This document shows, piece by piece, positions 17,501 to 26,008 of a stretch of 45,792 nucleotides of DNA; position 1 is the first letter of the stretch; every line of letters starts with the position of its first letter. The position numbers and the translations under genes are program-made. The stretch comes from CAISDA01 sp050258555. GTDB lineage: Bacteria; Bacteroidota; Ignavibacteria; UBA10030; UBA8401. The notes under the pieces were generated by a model. It had not been told where the DNA came from. It searched no databases and was given only the letters and a program-made list of their open reading frames with translations. Where the stretch lies: assembly GCA_050258555.1 (NCBI GenBank), contig JBLMZA010000106.1:1-45792 (forward strand). Reading direction: 5' to 3'.

Positions 17501-18400
17501 TTACTTCAGAAAGAGGAGCACGACGCCGCCCACGGCGACGAAGGCGCCGGCGATCGATTTCCAGGAGAGCTTTTCCTTGTAAAAAATTCTGAGCAAGGGG
17601 AGCATGACAATCGGCACCATGGCCATGATCGTGGCCGCCACGCCGACCTGCGTATGCGCCACGGCGATGAGGCTGAATGTGATGCCGAGAAACGGTCCGA
17701 CCACGGCGCCGCCTGCCGTGAGCCAGAGCGCGCGCGGCTCGGCGCGGAATGTGGCGACCGGATTCTTCATCGTCTTCGAGACTGCGGCGATCGGAATGAG
17801 GATCGCCCATGCGGCCGCGATGCGGATGAGAGTGGCGACGAGTCCGTTGACATCGCCTCCGGAACGGAATGCGAGCTTCGCAAAAACGAGTCCCGCTCCC
17901 TGCCCTGCCGCTCCGAAGAATGCATAGAGCAGTCCCATCGATGAGAGCTTCTTCGGAGCTTGAGCACTTTCCTCGGGCGATCGCTCGAAGACCACCCAGG
18001 CGATGCCCGCAAGCGTGACGGCGATGCCGATGATGCCGAGCGCGGGCATCGCTTCGCCGAGCACAATGTAGGCAAGCAGCGCGGCGATGGCCGGAGAGAG
18101 GGCCATGATGAGCATCGTGATCCGGGCGCCGATATGCTGAAAGCCCTTGAACATGAACGAATCGCCGAAGACGAGCCCCAAAAATCCCGAAATACTCAGA
18201 TAGAAATACTGCAAGGGCGTAAGCGAAACCGAATATTGCATCACAAGCACGGAAAGCACGAGAAAGATGAGCGCAAATGTGAGGCGCGTGATATTTACCG
18301 TCACCGTGCCGACACGGGCGATGGCCGCCGAGAAAAACAGCGGGGACATCGACCAAAAGCACGCCGTAATGAGCGCGCAGAGTTCACCGAAAAAAGGCAT
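17501..18400 (-). CDS. EamA/DMT-family transporter
   Basis: A 299-residue inner-membrane protein with about ten hydrophobic helices in two similar halves, as in the drug/metabolite transporter superfamily. The N-terminus (LCALITACFWSMSPLFFSAA) and the end of the second half (SIAGAFVAVGGVVLLFL) are typical of EamA domains, which export or import small metabolites by antiport or uniport. The ATG at 18400 is eight bases after the GDSL hydrolase stop, so it is the last gene of that operon. Substrate unknown. Confidence 0.88.
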   Translation of the reverse strand: MPFFGELCALITACFWSMSPLFFSAAIARVGTVTVNITRLTFALIFLVLSVLVMQYSVSLTPLQYFYLSISGFLGLVFGDSFMFKGFQHIGARITMLIMALSPAIAALLAYIVLGEAMPALGIIGIAVTLAGIAWVVFERSPEESAQAPKKLSSMGLLYAFFGAAGQGAGLVFAKLAFRSGGDVNGLVATLIRIAAAWAILIPIAAVSKTMKNPVATFRAEPRALWLTAGGAVVGPFLGITFSLIAVAHTQVGVAATIMAMVPIVMLPLLRIFYKEKLSWKSIAGAFVAVGGVVLLFLK

Positions 18401-18408
18401 GGGTCGTA

Positions 18409-19074
18409 TCAGAGTCCGTATTTTTTGAGGATCGGCTCCAGTTCCGTGCGCCAGGGTTCGTAGCCTGCCGCCGTGAGATGGATGCCGTCGAATGTGCACT
18501 CGTCGCGCAATTGGTTATTGGGCGCGATGTGCTTGTTAATGTCAAGGAAATCCAGATGCTGCTCGTCGGCGAATGCCTTCAGGAGACCGTTCAACTTCGC
18601 CACAAGCGGATTGATCTCGTCGGCCGTCTTGAACTTCGCATTCACAAAGAGCGTCGACTGGATCACGGGAATGATCTCGTGCTCCCGAAGTCCCGCGACG
18701 ATCTTCTTATAATTCGAAACGATCGTATCGAGAGGGATGCGCGCATAGAGATCGTTGATGCCGGCCATGATGCAGCAGAGCTTCGGCTTGAGCGAATAGA
18801 CCAGATTCATGCGGTTGAGCATGCCGTAGGTGTTGTCTCCGCCGATGCCTCGGTTGGCGATCGTCGTGCGGCCCATGAGCTCCGCCCAGTTGACGCCGTA
18901 TGTGATCGAGTTGCCGAGCATGACGATCGAGGCGCGCTGCATGGAATAGAGCCGGTGCAGACCCATCTGCACCTGATAAGCGCGGTTGGCGCGATAGAGC
19001 GTGTCGTAGCCTTGAGAGAGCGCATCGGCTGAGCATGCGAGCACAAGGAGGCCTGCGATAAGCAAACGTTTCAT
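18409..19074 (-). CDS. Exported GDSL-family (SGNH) hydrolase
   Basis: A 221-residue esterase-like enzyme. All four SGNH blocks are visible: the nucleophile Ser in VMLGNSITYG, Gly in NRGIGGDNT, Asn in AGINDLYAR and the Asp-His pair in FDGIHLTAAGY. The N-terminus is a signal peptide; LVLAC could be a weak lipobox, but cleavage after ADA by signal peptidase I is as likely. It resembles acetylhydrolases that deacetylate sugars or lipids. The ATG overlaps the stop of the POT transporter gene (ATGA), so the two are coupled. Confidence 0.88.
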   Translation of the reverse strand: MKRLLIAGLLVLACSADALSQGYDTLYRANRAYQVQMGLHRLYSMQRASIVMLGNSITYGVNWAELMGRTTIANRGIGGDNTYGMLNRMNLVYSLKPKLCCIMAGINDLYARIPLDTIVSNYKKIVAGLREHEIIPVIQSTLFVNAKFKTADEINPLVAKLNGLLKAFADEQHLDFLDINKHIAPNNQLRDECTFDGIHLTAAGYEPWRTELEPILKKYGL

Positions 19075-20408
19075 GATCGTGTTCCTTCCACAGTGGTTGA
19101 ATGGAGATCGAGCCGGCGCGTCACGAAGTGATAGATGAGCAGCGCGGCGGCTGCGGTGAATCCGATTGCGGCGAAATAATACCAGATGTAATAGGCATGA
19201 TCGTAGGCGTGCAGTGCGGCTTCGGCCGAAAGCGTCGAAGGATCGGGCGCGTAGGCCGTCAGCAGATAGCCCGAGATGCCGAAGCCGAGTATGGCCGCGA
19301 AGAATGAATGCAGATGGCTGAATCCCATATAGAGGCCCTCTTCCCCTTTGGGCGCCTGGAGCGAGAAGAATTCCAGATAGCGCGGCGAGATGAAGCACTC
19401 GGCCAGGCCCTGGAAGGCGATGCCGACCACCATCATGATCGTGATGGGATGCGCCGAAAAAAGTCCGAAGACGGAGACAGACGGCCCGGCAAATTCCATC
19501 AGAAGCGGACTCGATGCCATGCAGAGCGCCGAGATGGGCATGAGGAACATTCCGACGGTCATCGATGTGATCGCCTTCACACGCTTCATCATCGATGTGA
19601 GGATGACGACCATCGTCATGACGACGAACGGATTGACGTTGGCGATCCACTCGGGAGAGGCGTCGTTGCCGACCGTGCGCAGCACGTATTTCGGCATCGT
19701 CGCATAGAGCTGATGCTGTATGATCCAGAAACCCGTGACGATGATGATCAATACCACCAGGCGGATATTCGTGAGCACGCGAAGGAATCCCTGCCAGATC
19801 TCGCGGACCGATTTGGTCTCTTCGGTCGATTTCGCGCCCTTATAAAAGAGGACGACCAAAACGAGCGCGATCGCGCACATCGCGGCAGAATAAAAGTTGA
19901 TCGAGGTGAGTCCCCAGTTGAGCCTCAACGGGAAGGCGAACGTCTTTCCGAGGAACGAGCCGACATTGACCATGCCGTAGAAGATCGAATAGGCGCGCGC
20001 GCGGTTCTCGTGCGTCGTGGTGCGGGCGACGGTGCCGGTGATGACGCTTTTGATGAAGGAGCCGCCTATCATGAGGATGACGAGCGCCGGAAGCACGGTT
20101 GCCTTATAGGGAAGCAGTCCGAGTGTGAAGTAGCCCAGACCCAGGAGCGTAAAGGCGAGGATGATCGACTTGCGGTAGCCGATCGTGTCGGCATAGGCGC
20201 CGGTGAATGTGGGCAGCAGATAGAGTCCGCCCGAGAATACGCCGCCGATCCATGCGGCCCAGATGTCGTTGTAGCCGACGACCTTCGTCAGATAGAGCGT
20301 GATGGCGATGAAGACGGCGTAATAGGCCGAGCGTTCGAAAAGCTCGACGGCATTGGCAGTCCAGAAGGCTTGCGGAAATTTCCAGGCGACGCGCGAAGAA
20401 TCGTTCAT
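19071..20408 (-). CDS. POT/PTR-family (MFS) proton-coupled transporter
   Basis: A 445-residue membrane protein with about twelve helices. Helix 1 contains ELFERSAYYAVF, the E-x-x-E-R signature of proton-dependent oligopeptide transporters, and GAYADTIGYRKSI is the MFS loop 2-3 motif. Di- or tripeptide uptake is the usual role, but bacterial members with other substrates exist. ATG at 20408 is chosen; a GTG three codons earlier is possible. It heads the POT/GDSL/EamA operon and has a good promoter motif 80 bases upstream. Confidence 0.87.
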   Translation of the reverse strand: MNDSSRVAWKFPQAFWTANAVELFERSAYYAVFIAITLYLTKVVGYNDIWAAWIGGVFSGGLYLLPTFTGAYADTIGYRKSIILAFTLLGLGYFTLGLLPYKATVLPALVILMIGGSFIKSVITGTVARTTTHENRARAYSIFYGMVNVGSFLGKTFAFPLRLNWGLTSINFYSAAMCAIALVLVVLFYKGAKSTEETKSVREIWQGFLRVLTNIRLVVLIIIVTGFWIIQHQLYATMPKYVLRTVGNDASPEWIANVNPFVVMTMVVILTSMMKRVKAITSMTVGMFLMPISALCMASSPLLMEFAGPSVSVFGLFSAHPITIMMVVGIAFQGLAECFISPRYLEFFSLQAPKGEEGLYMGFSHLHSFFAAILGFGISGYLLTAYAPDPSTLSAEAALHAYDHAYYIWYYFAAIGFTAAAALLIYHFVTRRLDLHSTTVEGTRS

Positions 20409-20487
20409 GCGATACACAGGCGGAAAACGGGTGAAAAGAACCGGTCATTTGTTTCGCATTTCCGCACGGGGGCGGAATGCAAGAAGT

Positions 20488-20518
20488 GTAAAATACGAAA
20501 AAAAACGCCCGGTGCAAA
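20488..20518 (-). promoter_or_regulatory. Promoter-like motif for the POT transporter operon
   Basis: On the minus strand TTTG (20518-20515), a 19-base spacer and TATTTTAC (20495-20488) match the Bacteroidota consensus except for the last two bases. The leader would be about 70 bases. Confidence 0.5.
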
Positions 20519-20549
20519 TATTTCCGCTGCAGGAACGGTCTTTCTTGAT

Positions 20550-20590
20550 TATCTCCAGTAAGTATCGCATCATGATACTTACTGGAGATA
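20550..20590. repeat. 17-bp perfect inverted repeat with 7-base loop
   Basis: TATCTCCAGTAAGTATC (20550-20566) and its exact complement (20574-20590) flank GCATCAT. It starts six bases after the stop of the dienelactone-hydrolase-like gene in the transcribed direction. The stem is not GC-rich and no T-run follows on either strand, so it is not an ordinary terminator. Confidence 0.75.
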
Positions 20591-20595
20591 CTTTG

Positions 20596-21465
20596 TCAGC
20601 CTTTCAGGCTCTCGAAATGTTTTTTCAGGTACTCTATGGCCACCGCGTGCGCATCCTGCGCCGCATCGCTGTTGAAATGCGGATTGCTCGGATTGGCGAA
20701 GGCGTGATCGGCATCGTATGACTTCACCTCGAGCTCCTTGCCCGCGGCCTTCATCGCTTTCTCGAAATCCTCGACCACCACCGGCGTGATCCACTTGTCC
20801 TGTTTGGCGAAGATGCCGAGCACGTCGCTATGGAGCGTCTTCAATTTTTCGGGATCCTTTTCCGGCATGCCGTAGAAGATCACGCAGGCCTCCGTCTGCC
20901 TGCCCGCCATGAGCGCCGACTGCAGAGACCATCCCCCGCCGAAGCACCAGCCGATCGTGCCGATCCGGGCTTTCGCTCCCGCATGGGCGATGGTGCCCGA
21001 GATGATCGCGCGGGCGCGCTCTTCCTTCACCCCCTGCATGAGCTTTGCTGCCTCGTTCGGATCCGAACTGACCTTGCCGTCGTAGAGGTCGGGCGCAATC
21101 ACCGTCACGTCGCCGAGCTCCTTCTGGAGCCGCTCGGCTTCCTGCTTGATGTAGTCGTTCAATCCCCAGTATTCATGGAAGACGAGCAGGACTTTATTGG
21201 AGGCCTTGGGCGCGCGGACTTCATAGGCGCGTCCCTTCTTTCCGTCTTTTGTCTTGAATGTGATCATCTTGCCCGGTCCCTGATCCTTCTGGAAGGGCAG
21301 CGGGGCCAGATGGGCCATGACAAATTGTGGATCGTTTCCGAGCGCGGCGAAGGCTTCATTGGACGATTGCGCCTGGGGGGCGCAGCAGGAAGGAACCGGC
21401 TGGGCCTGCACGCGTGCAGCGCCCACAGCCATAAGCAGCACAAAGAGGAACGCAGATGGTTTCAT
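20596..21465 (-). CDS. Exported dienelactone-hydrolase-family protein
   Basis: A 289-residue alpha/beta hydrolase with a signal peptide (about 1-21). The nucleophile is a cysteine in GWCFGGGW (about Cys174), followed by Asp in FAKQDKW (about 223) and His in YDADHAFAN (about 254), the Cys-Asp-His triad of dienelactone hydrolases. An N-terminal region of about 60 residues with a CC pair precedes the catalytic fold. Two ATGs are possible; the one at 21465 puts AAAGGAG ten bases upstream, while the ATG at 21474 would leave only about two bases. The natural substrate is not known; many exported members are general esterases. Confidence 0.87.
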   Translation of the reverse strand: MKPSAFLFVLLMAVGAARVQAQPVPSCCAPQAQSSNEAFAALGNDPQFVMAHLAPLPFQKDQGPGKMITFKTKDGKKGRAYEVRAPKASNKVLLVFHEYWGLNDYIKQEAERLQKELGDVTVIAPDLYDGKVSSDPNEAAKLMQGVKEERARAIISGTIAHAGAKARIGTIGWCFGGGWSLQSALMAGRQTEACVIFYGMPEKDPEKLKTLHSDVLGIFAKQDKWITPVVVEDFEKAMKAAGKELEVKSYDADHAFANPSNPHFNSDAAQDAHAVAIEYLKKHFESLKG

Positions 21466-21563
21466 CGGACACATGCTCCTTTGCGTGATGGTGAATGATC
21501 AAGCGATGTATTCACTGTAACGCACAAAAGGAGCGGCGCCGTTCCCGATTCCTCACACGCACG

Positions 21564-22715
21564 CTAGCCGACGGCGATCGCCTCGCGCTCGAGCGTGATG
21601 CCGAATTCCGATTCCACCCCGCGCTTTATCTCATCGGCAAGCGCGAGGAGTTCGGATGTGGTGCATCCGTAATTGACGAGCGCGAGCGTATGATTGGCCG
21701 AGATGCCCGCGCCGCCGCGCCTGTAGCCTTTGGAAAACCCCGCATGCTCGATGAGCCAGGCGGCGGGAATTTTGATGCCGGATTCCGACGCATACGACGG
21801 CATGGGATGATCGGGATGCTTTTTCTTCCAGGCCCCGGCGATCGCATCGAACCGCTCAGGCGGCACAATGGGATTCATGAAGAAGGAGCCGACCGAGCGG
21901 GTATTCGGGTCCGATGGATCGTAGACCATCGATTTTCGTTTCCTGAGCGCAAGCACGGTTTCGCGGATGAATGAAAGCGCGCGGACGGCGTCGGCTTCAG
22001 TGGAAAACGACGAGGGAAAACGACCCTCGGGCGTAAGCGCAATAACGGGCATAGAATCCGGAGCAGCCTCTGCCGCCTTGTGCTCGATCGCGCGGCGCAG
22101 CTCGGGATAGACCGTCCGAGACTCAATCCGGTTTTTATGGAGCCGGAATGTCACTTCGGTCACGATCCACCGGTCTTTCTCTTCCGCTTTGAAGCGGCTC
22201 ATGCGGTAGCCGAATTGGCATTCCTCCTTGGAGAATTCGCGCGCCGTCTGCGTCCTTCGGTCGATGGCGCGCACGCGCACGATCGTCTCGCGCACTTCCT
22301 GTCCGTAGGCGCCCACATTCTGTATCGGTGTGGCGCCGCACGAGCCCGGCACCCCCGAGAGGCATTCGATGCCGGAGGCGCCGCGGACAATCGCCTCCTG
22401 AACGAATTCGTCCCACCACTCGCCCGCCTTCACGCGCGCGGTGACATATCTCCCGTCATCCTCCCATTCAATGCCTTTGAGCGCAATGCGCAGCACGATG
22501 CCCGGGAAACCTTCGTCGGAGAAAATGAGATTGCTGCCGCCGCCCAGTACCTGGATTTTTTCTCCGGAGCGGGCGGCCTGCCCGAGCACCTGGAGGATTT
22601 CTTCTTCGCTTCGGCATTCGATAAAGGAACGTGCCGGGCCGCCGAGTCCGATCGTCGTATGGCGGGAAAGCGGAACATCATGCTGAAACACAGGAATGGA
22701 ATTCTGGTCGGTCAT
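21564..22715 (-). CDS. murB: UDP-N-acetylenolpyruvoylglucosamine reductase
   Basis: A 383-residue flavoenzyme that reduces UDP-GlcNAc-enolpyruvate to UDP-MurNAc in peptidoglycan synthesis. The N-terminal FAD domain starts SRHTTIGLGGPARSF and has VLGGGSNLIFSD; GVPGSCGATPIQNVGAYGQE is the pyrophosphate loop. The C-terminal substrate domain contains RSVGSFFMNPIV, with the catalytic serine in GSFF (most type I enzymes have SFFKNP; here Met replaces Lys). Length and domain 3 correspond to type I (E. coli-like) MurB. No other mur gene is adjacent. Confidence 0.96.
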   Translation of the reverse strand: MTDQNSIPVFQHDVPLSRHTTIGLGGPARSFIECRSEEEILQVLGQAARSGEKIQVLGGGSNLIFSDEGFPGIVLRIALKGIEWEDDGRYVTARVKAGEWWDEFVQEAIVRGASGIECLSGVPGSCGATPIQNVGAYGQEVRETIVRVRAIDRRTQTAREFSKEECQFGYRMSRFKAEEKDRWIVTEVTFRLHKNRIESRTVYPELRRAIEHKAAEAAPDSMPVIALTPEGRFPSSFSTEADAVRALSFIRETVLALRKRKSMVYDPSDPNTRSVGSFFMNPIVPPERFDAIAGAWKKKHPDHPMPSYASESGIKIPAAWLIEHAGFSKGYRRGGAGISANHTLALVNYGCTTSELLALADEIKRGVESEFGITLEREAIAVG

Positions 22716-22790
22716 TTTCGATAACAGAGGGAAAAAAGTGTATGGGTGCGACAGCATGTATAGTACGGGGAAAATCCTTTAAAACAAAAT

Positions 22791-22824
22791 GGACTCCATG
22801 CCGCGCCAGCGCGGCATGGAGTCC
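22791..22824 (-). terminator. Terminator of the M13 peptidase gene
   Basis: GGACTCCATGCCGCGC (22791-22806) pairs perfectly with 22809-22824. On the minus strand it starts 29 bases after the M13 stop and is followed by ATTTTGTTTT. Confidence 0.85.
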
Positions 22825-22853
22825 GAATACTGCATCAGAAATTCTCAGCGCGG

Positions 22854-24902
22854 TCAGTTCCAGATCTTCGCGCGCTCTGCGGCCGGACGCAGAGCCGAAT
22901 CGCCTGCGGGACAGCCGAAGGCATCCTCGAACTCCTTCATGTTCGCGATGGGGCCGAGCACGCGGAAGTTGCCGGGAGAATGCGGATCGGTCTTCACCTG
23001 AAGCCGGAGCGCTTCCGGACGGGCGTTACGGCGCCACACCTGCGCCCAGGACAGGAAGAAGCGCTGTTCGGGCGTGTAGCCGTCGATCATGCCGGGCTTG
23101 CCCTTCGAGGCGAACGCCTTCTGGAGCGCCGCGTAGGCGATCGAGAGTCCGCCGAGATCGGCGATATTCTCGCCAAGCGTCAGGCTGCCGTTGATGTGGA
23201 GCGAATCGATGGCGACATAATTGTCGAACTGCTTTCTCACGACATCGGCACGCTCGTCGAAGCGCTTCTTCACATCGGCCGACCACCAGTCCTTCATGTT
23301 GCCTTCGGCGTCGTACTTGCTGCCCTGATCGTCGAACCCGTGCGTGAGCTCGTGCCCGATCACCGCGCCGATGCCGCCGTAGTTCATGGCGTCGTCGGCC
23401 TCGGCGTTGAAGAACGGAGGCTGCAGAATCGCCGCCGGGAAGACGATCTCGTTCTTGGCCGGATTGTAATACGCGTTTACGGTCGAAGGCGTCATGAGCC
23501 ATTCGTTGCGGTCGATGGGAGTGCCGAGCTTCGCATACTCGCGGCGCGTCTCGAATTCATTGGAGCGCAGCGTGTTCATCACATAGGAATCGCGCGTGAC
23601 ATCGAGCGCCGAATAATCGCGCCACTTGTCCGGATAGCCGATCTTCACGTTGAATGCGGCAAGCTTCGTGAGCGCGGCCTGCTTCGTGGCCTCATCCATC
23701 CAGTCGAGCGCCGTGACGCGGTCCTTGAACGCCGCGATGAGATTATTCACGAGCTCGAGCGCGCGGGCCTTGGCCGCCGGGCTGAACGCCTTCTGCACGA
23801 AGAGCTGTCCGAGCGCTTCGCCCAATGCGCCGTTGGTCGTTGCCAGCACGCGCTTCCAGCGGGGCTGGAGCTCCTTCGCGCCGGTCATCGTGGTGCCGTA
23901 GAAGCGGAAGTTCTCGTTCACGAAGTTCGACGAGAGTTTCGATGCGGTCGAGCGGATCACATTCCAGCGCATGTACGTCTTCCAGTCGGCAACGGGAACG
24001 TCGTCGATCATCGCCGAGACTTCCTTGAAGAATGCCGGATGGCTCACGTTGATGTCGCCGGGTTTTGCAACGTTGAAGGCCGCGAAATAATTTTCCCAGT
24101 TGATTTCGGGAGCGATTTCGCTCACGCCCGAGAGCGTCATCTTATGGTACACTTTTTCGGGATCGCGGCGGTCGACTCTCGACATCGAGGCGTTGGCAAG
24201 GCGCGTTTCCATGGCCATCACCGTCTGCGCATCGGTGCGCGCCTGTCCGTTGGGCACGCCCATGAAGCGGAACATGGCCGCGATGTGCTTCACATAGTCC
24301 TCGCGGATTTTCTTCGAGCGGTCGTCATCCTTCAGATAATAATCGCGGTCGGGCAGTCCGAGCCCGCCCTGATCGAGGCCCAGAATGTAGACGGTCGAAT
24401 TCTTCGCATCCTGTTCGACGCCGGCATTGAATGCCGAGCCGATGCCCATCATATGGAGCCGGGCGATCATCTTCTGCAGGCCGGACTTGTTCGAGACGGC
24501 GTTGATCTCGGAGAGGATGCCCGAGATGGGAGCGATGCCGTCCTGCTCGATTTTGGCGCTGTCCATGCCGGCGGCATAGAAGTCGCCGATTTTCTGTATG
24601 ATGGAGCCTTTGGGCGCCTTCGTGTTCTTTGCCGACTGCTCCAGGATGTCATGAAGGATCACATAGTTCCGTTCGGTGACTTCGTCGAAGCTGCCCCACC
24701 GGCTGTATTCGGCCGGAACGGGATTTTTGGAGAGCCATCCGCCGTTGGCGAATTTATAGAAATCCTGGCACGGCTTGACGGCCGTATCCATGTTCGAAAC
24801 ATCGAGTGCGGACGAGGCAGCCGCGGGCGCGGGCTGCTGCGCGCGAAGCGGCGCTGCCAGAATCAGAAGCGCTGCCGTCAGGAACAGCATGAAAGTACGC
24901 AT
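22854..24902 (-). CDS. M13-family (PepO/neprilysin-like) metallopeptidase
   Basis: A 682-residue exported zinc endopeptidase. A signal peptide (about 1-21, ending LRAQ) precedes the N-terminal M13 domain, which begins CQDFYKFANGGWL. The catalytic motif GHELTHGFDD has zinc ligands H517 and H521, and the third ligand is E578 in GENIADLGG. NAYYNPAKNEIVFPAAILQPPFF, upstream of it, is the family's substrate-binding block. Bacterial members degrade small peptides in the periplasm. It appears to be monocistronic, between its own terminator and the corA end. The start is set by the signal peptide. Confidence 0.95.
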   Translation of the reverse strand: MRTFMLFLTAALLILAAPLRAQQPAPAAASSALDVSNMDTAVKPCQDFYKFANGGWLSKNPVPAEYSRWGSFDEVTERNYVILHDILEQSAKNTKAPKGSIIQKIGDFYAAGMDSAKIEQDGIAPISGILSEINAVSNKSGLQKMIARLHMMGIGSAFNAGVEQDAKNSTVYILGLDQGGLGLPDRDYYLKDDDRSKKIREDYVKHIAAMFRFMGVPNGQARTDAQTVMAMETRLANASMSRVDRRDPEKVYHKMTLSGVSEIAPEINWENYFAAFNVAKPGDINVSHPAFFKEVSAMIDDVPVADWKTYMRWNVIRSTASKLSSNFVNENFRFYGTTMTGAKELQPRWKRVLATTNGALGEALGQLFVQKAFSPAAKARALELVNNLIAAFKDRVTALDWMDEATKQAALTKLAAFNVKIGYPDKWRDYSALDVTRDSYVMNTLRSNEFETRREYAKLGTPIDRNEWLMTPSTVNAYYNPAKNEIVFPAAILQPPFFNAEADDAMNYGGIGAVIGHELTHGFDDQGSKYDAEGNMKDWWSADVKKRFDERADVVRKQFDNYVAIDSLHINGSLTLGENIADLGGLSIAYAALQKAFASKGKPGMIDGYTPEQRFFLSWAQVWRRNARPEALRLQVKTDPHSPGNFRVLGPIANMKEFEDAFGCPAGDSALRPAAERAKIWN

Positions 24903-25006
24903 TGGGGGAATCCCTTCTATAATAGTAGTGACGCGGATATGAAATACCGCTGTGTATACGGAAGATGGAAAATGAAGTTTCACTGCGGAAACCAAAAAAT
25001 ATTCTT

Positions 25007-26008
25007 TCAGAACAGTTTTTTCCTGCGGAAGATCCAGAGCATGATCACGGCAACGGCGATCATGCCGATGACGGCCCACCAGAAGCCATATTGGAGATCG
25101 ACGCCCGGAATGATCTTGAAATTCATGCCAAAAAGCCCTGCGATCACATTCATCGGAAGAAAGATCGTCGAGATGATCGTCAAAAGCTTCATGATCTGGT
25201 TCAGATTGTTCGATGTCACAGACAGATACGCATCCAGAAGTCCCGAACTCATGTCGCGGTAGGAATCCGCCACATCGACCATGCGCACCAGGTGATCGTA
25301 CACGTTGCGGTAGTAGATCATCTCTTCCTGCGTGATCAGGTCGAACTCGCCGCGCGAGAGCCGGTTGAGCATTTCGCGCTGGTACGTCGCGATGCGCCGG
25401 ATCACCATGATGTTCTGTTTGATGCGCAGGATGCGGCTCATCGTGCGCTGCGAGGCCTGGCTGCTGAAGACTTCGAGTTCGATCGCATCGATTTCCTCAT
25501 CGAGCGATTCCAGAAGCGGCGCGTAATCGTCGACGATCTTGTCGATGATGAGATGGTAGAGAAAATCCGGACCGCGCGACAAGGTCTGGGCGTTCTTCCG
25601 GCAGAGTTCCGCGGCAAAGCGGACGCCATCGATCGGCGCGTAGTGATGCGTCACCAGCACGCGCTCGGTGATGAAGGCGCTCAACTGGACCGAGGTGATT
25701 TCAGCATGCTCGATGCGCCGGTCGGGCCCGAAGCGCGTCTCGATCGGATTGAGGATCACAAAGAGGTACTCGCCGAAATCCTCGACCTTGGGAAGATGCG
25801 CCGACTCCTCGCGCCTGGTGCGCTGGCAGTCCTCGATGGCCAGCGGATGAAAGTCGAAGAGCGAGACAAGCACGGTCTCCTCTTCGGCCTCCGACGGATT
25901 ATCGAGATCGACCCAGAGCACGCCTTCTTTGGCATGCGCCGCGGCGGTGAGGTCCTTCAGAGAAAGCGTCTCGAGCCGTCCCTCATGCAGATAGAGCGCG
26001 CTGATCAT
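25007..26008 (-). CDS. corA: CorA-family Mg2+/Co2+ transporter
   Basis: A 333-residue pentameric divalent cation channel. The cytoplasmic N-terminal domain (1-270) contains the conserved HPLAIEDC segment and a long helix (about 210-290). Two C-terminal membrane helices follow, with the selectivity motif GMN in GLFGMNFKIIPG at the end of the first. The usual residue before GMN is Tyr; here it is Phe. The C-terminus FRRKKLF is basic, as expected. The ATG overlaps the stop of the upstream dehydrogenase gene, so it is translationally coupled to it. Confidence 0.93.
   Translation of the reverse strand: MISALYLHEGRLETLSLKDLTAAAHAKEGVLWVDLDNPSEAEEETVLVSLFDFHPLAIEDCQRTRREESAHLPKVEDFGEYLFVILNPIETRFGPDRRIEHAEITSVQLSAFITERVLVTHHYAPIDGVRFAAELCRKNAQTLSRGPDFLYHLIIDKIVDDYAPLLESLDEEIDAIELEVFSSQASQRTMSRILRIKQNIMVIRRIATYQREMLNRLSRGEFDLITQEEMIYYRNVYDHLVRMVDVADSYRDMSSGLLDAYLSVTSNNLNQIMKLLTIISTIFLPMNVIAGLFGMNFKIIPGVDLQYGFWWAVIGMIAVAVIMLWIFRRKKLF

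Noticed and set aside
22980..25262. 760-codon open frame on the plus strand
   Set aside because: Antisense to the M13 peptidase and the end of corA, with the same biased composition and no domain.
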